Assembly: GCA_937997605.1 (NCBI GenBank) | Contig: CALLFD010000131.1 | Span: 1-6,178 of the forward strand | Direction of reading: 5' to 3' | From: an uncultured Collinsella sp. | GTDB taxonomy: Bacteria; Actinomycetota; Coriobacteriia; Coriobacteriales; Coriobacteriaceae | DNA length: 6,178 bases | Shown: one piece after another, positions 6,061-6,178 of the stretch | Layout: each line of letters begins with the position of its first letter | How positions within the stretch are numbered: position 1 is the first letter of the stretch | Program-made: the position numbers and the translations under genes | Notes under the pieces: model-generated | What the model was told of the DNA's origin: nothing | Seen by the model: only the letters and a program-made list of their open reading frames with translations | Database searches by the model: none

Positions 6061-6178
6061 CTAATGCACAAACATGCGCACGAACTTGTGTTTCCAGCTT
6101 GCGTAGGGCGCATACCGAAACGACACGTCCAGCCAGGTTGCCTTGTTCACGATGCTCTTCTTGTGGCTAAACGTATCG
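6061..6178 (-). CDS. 3' end of an unidentified gene, cut by the window edge
   Basis: A minus-strand reading frame enters at the right edge and ends with TAG at 6061-6063, giving the last 38 residues of a protein (starting DTFSHKKSIVNKATWLDVSF, ending FVRMFVH). The residue mix (aromatic- and lysine-rich, with SFRYAPYASWKHKF) looks like real protein, and the next gene on this strand begins 124 bp later, a normal spacing. I do not recognise the family; with only the C-terminus visible no function can be given. The 5' part lies beyond 6178. Confidence 0.6.
   Translation of the reverse strand, partial: DTFSHKKSIVNKATWLDVSFRYAPYASWKHKFVRMFVH

Noticed and set aside
6004..6091. Imperfect inverted pair ACACAAATTCGCAC (6004-6017) and GCACGAACTTGTGT (6078-6091)
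   Set aside because: Only 11 of 14 positions match, one arm lies inside coding sequence, and the loop is 60 bp; this is likely chance.

Overview
The window comes from a high-GC bacterium. Codon use is GC-rich, there are clear GAGGAG-type ribosome binding sites, and genes are compact with Rho-independent terminators. The DUF3516-type Ski2-like helicase, the DUF2130 coiled-coil protein and the general style point to an actinobacterium, most likely a coriobacterium of the Collinsella/Olsenella kind. That placement is an inference from protein families and composition, not from a marker gene.

Layout, left to right. Positions 1-142 are a leader without a supported gene. It holds a possible -10 element and a stretch that may be a dispersed repeat. 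Positions 143-2824 (+) encode an 893-residue superfamily 2 helicase with a DUF3516 C-terminal region. It converges on a DUF2130 gene (2904-4661, -), and the two share a strong hairpin terminator at 2847-2886. Between the DUF2130 gene and the next gene upstream lie two adjacent hairpins. One (4720-4754) is a strand-specific intrinsic terminator. The other (4756-4794) is a 15-bp perfect palindrome around a 9-nt loop that looks like a repetitive extragenic element.

The right third holds three minus-strand genes in transcriptional order: a stand-alone HIRAN protein (5610-5936), a 59-residue charged protein with an LFGGLFG tail (5412-5591), and a calcineurin-like metallophosphoesterase (4800-5345). 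The first two are 18 bp apart and are very probably one transcript. The phosphoesterase follows after 66 bp, with a possible promoter of its own. At the right edge, 6061-6178 (-) is the 3' end of another gene of unknown function.

Taken together, the window has a nucleic-acid flavour: a helicase, a HIRAN domain known in eukaryotes for binding DNA ends, a phosphoesterase fold that includes nucleases and nucleotidases, and a DUF2130 protein with a motif resembling a PD-(D/E)XK nuclease centre. No recognised defence system, mobile element, CRISPR array or RNA gene is visible. The most useful leads are the palindrome, the nuclease-like signature in DUF2130, and the uncharacterised small protein coupled to HIRAN.
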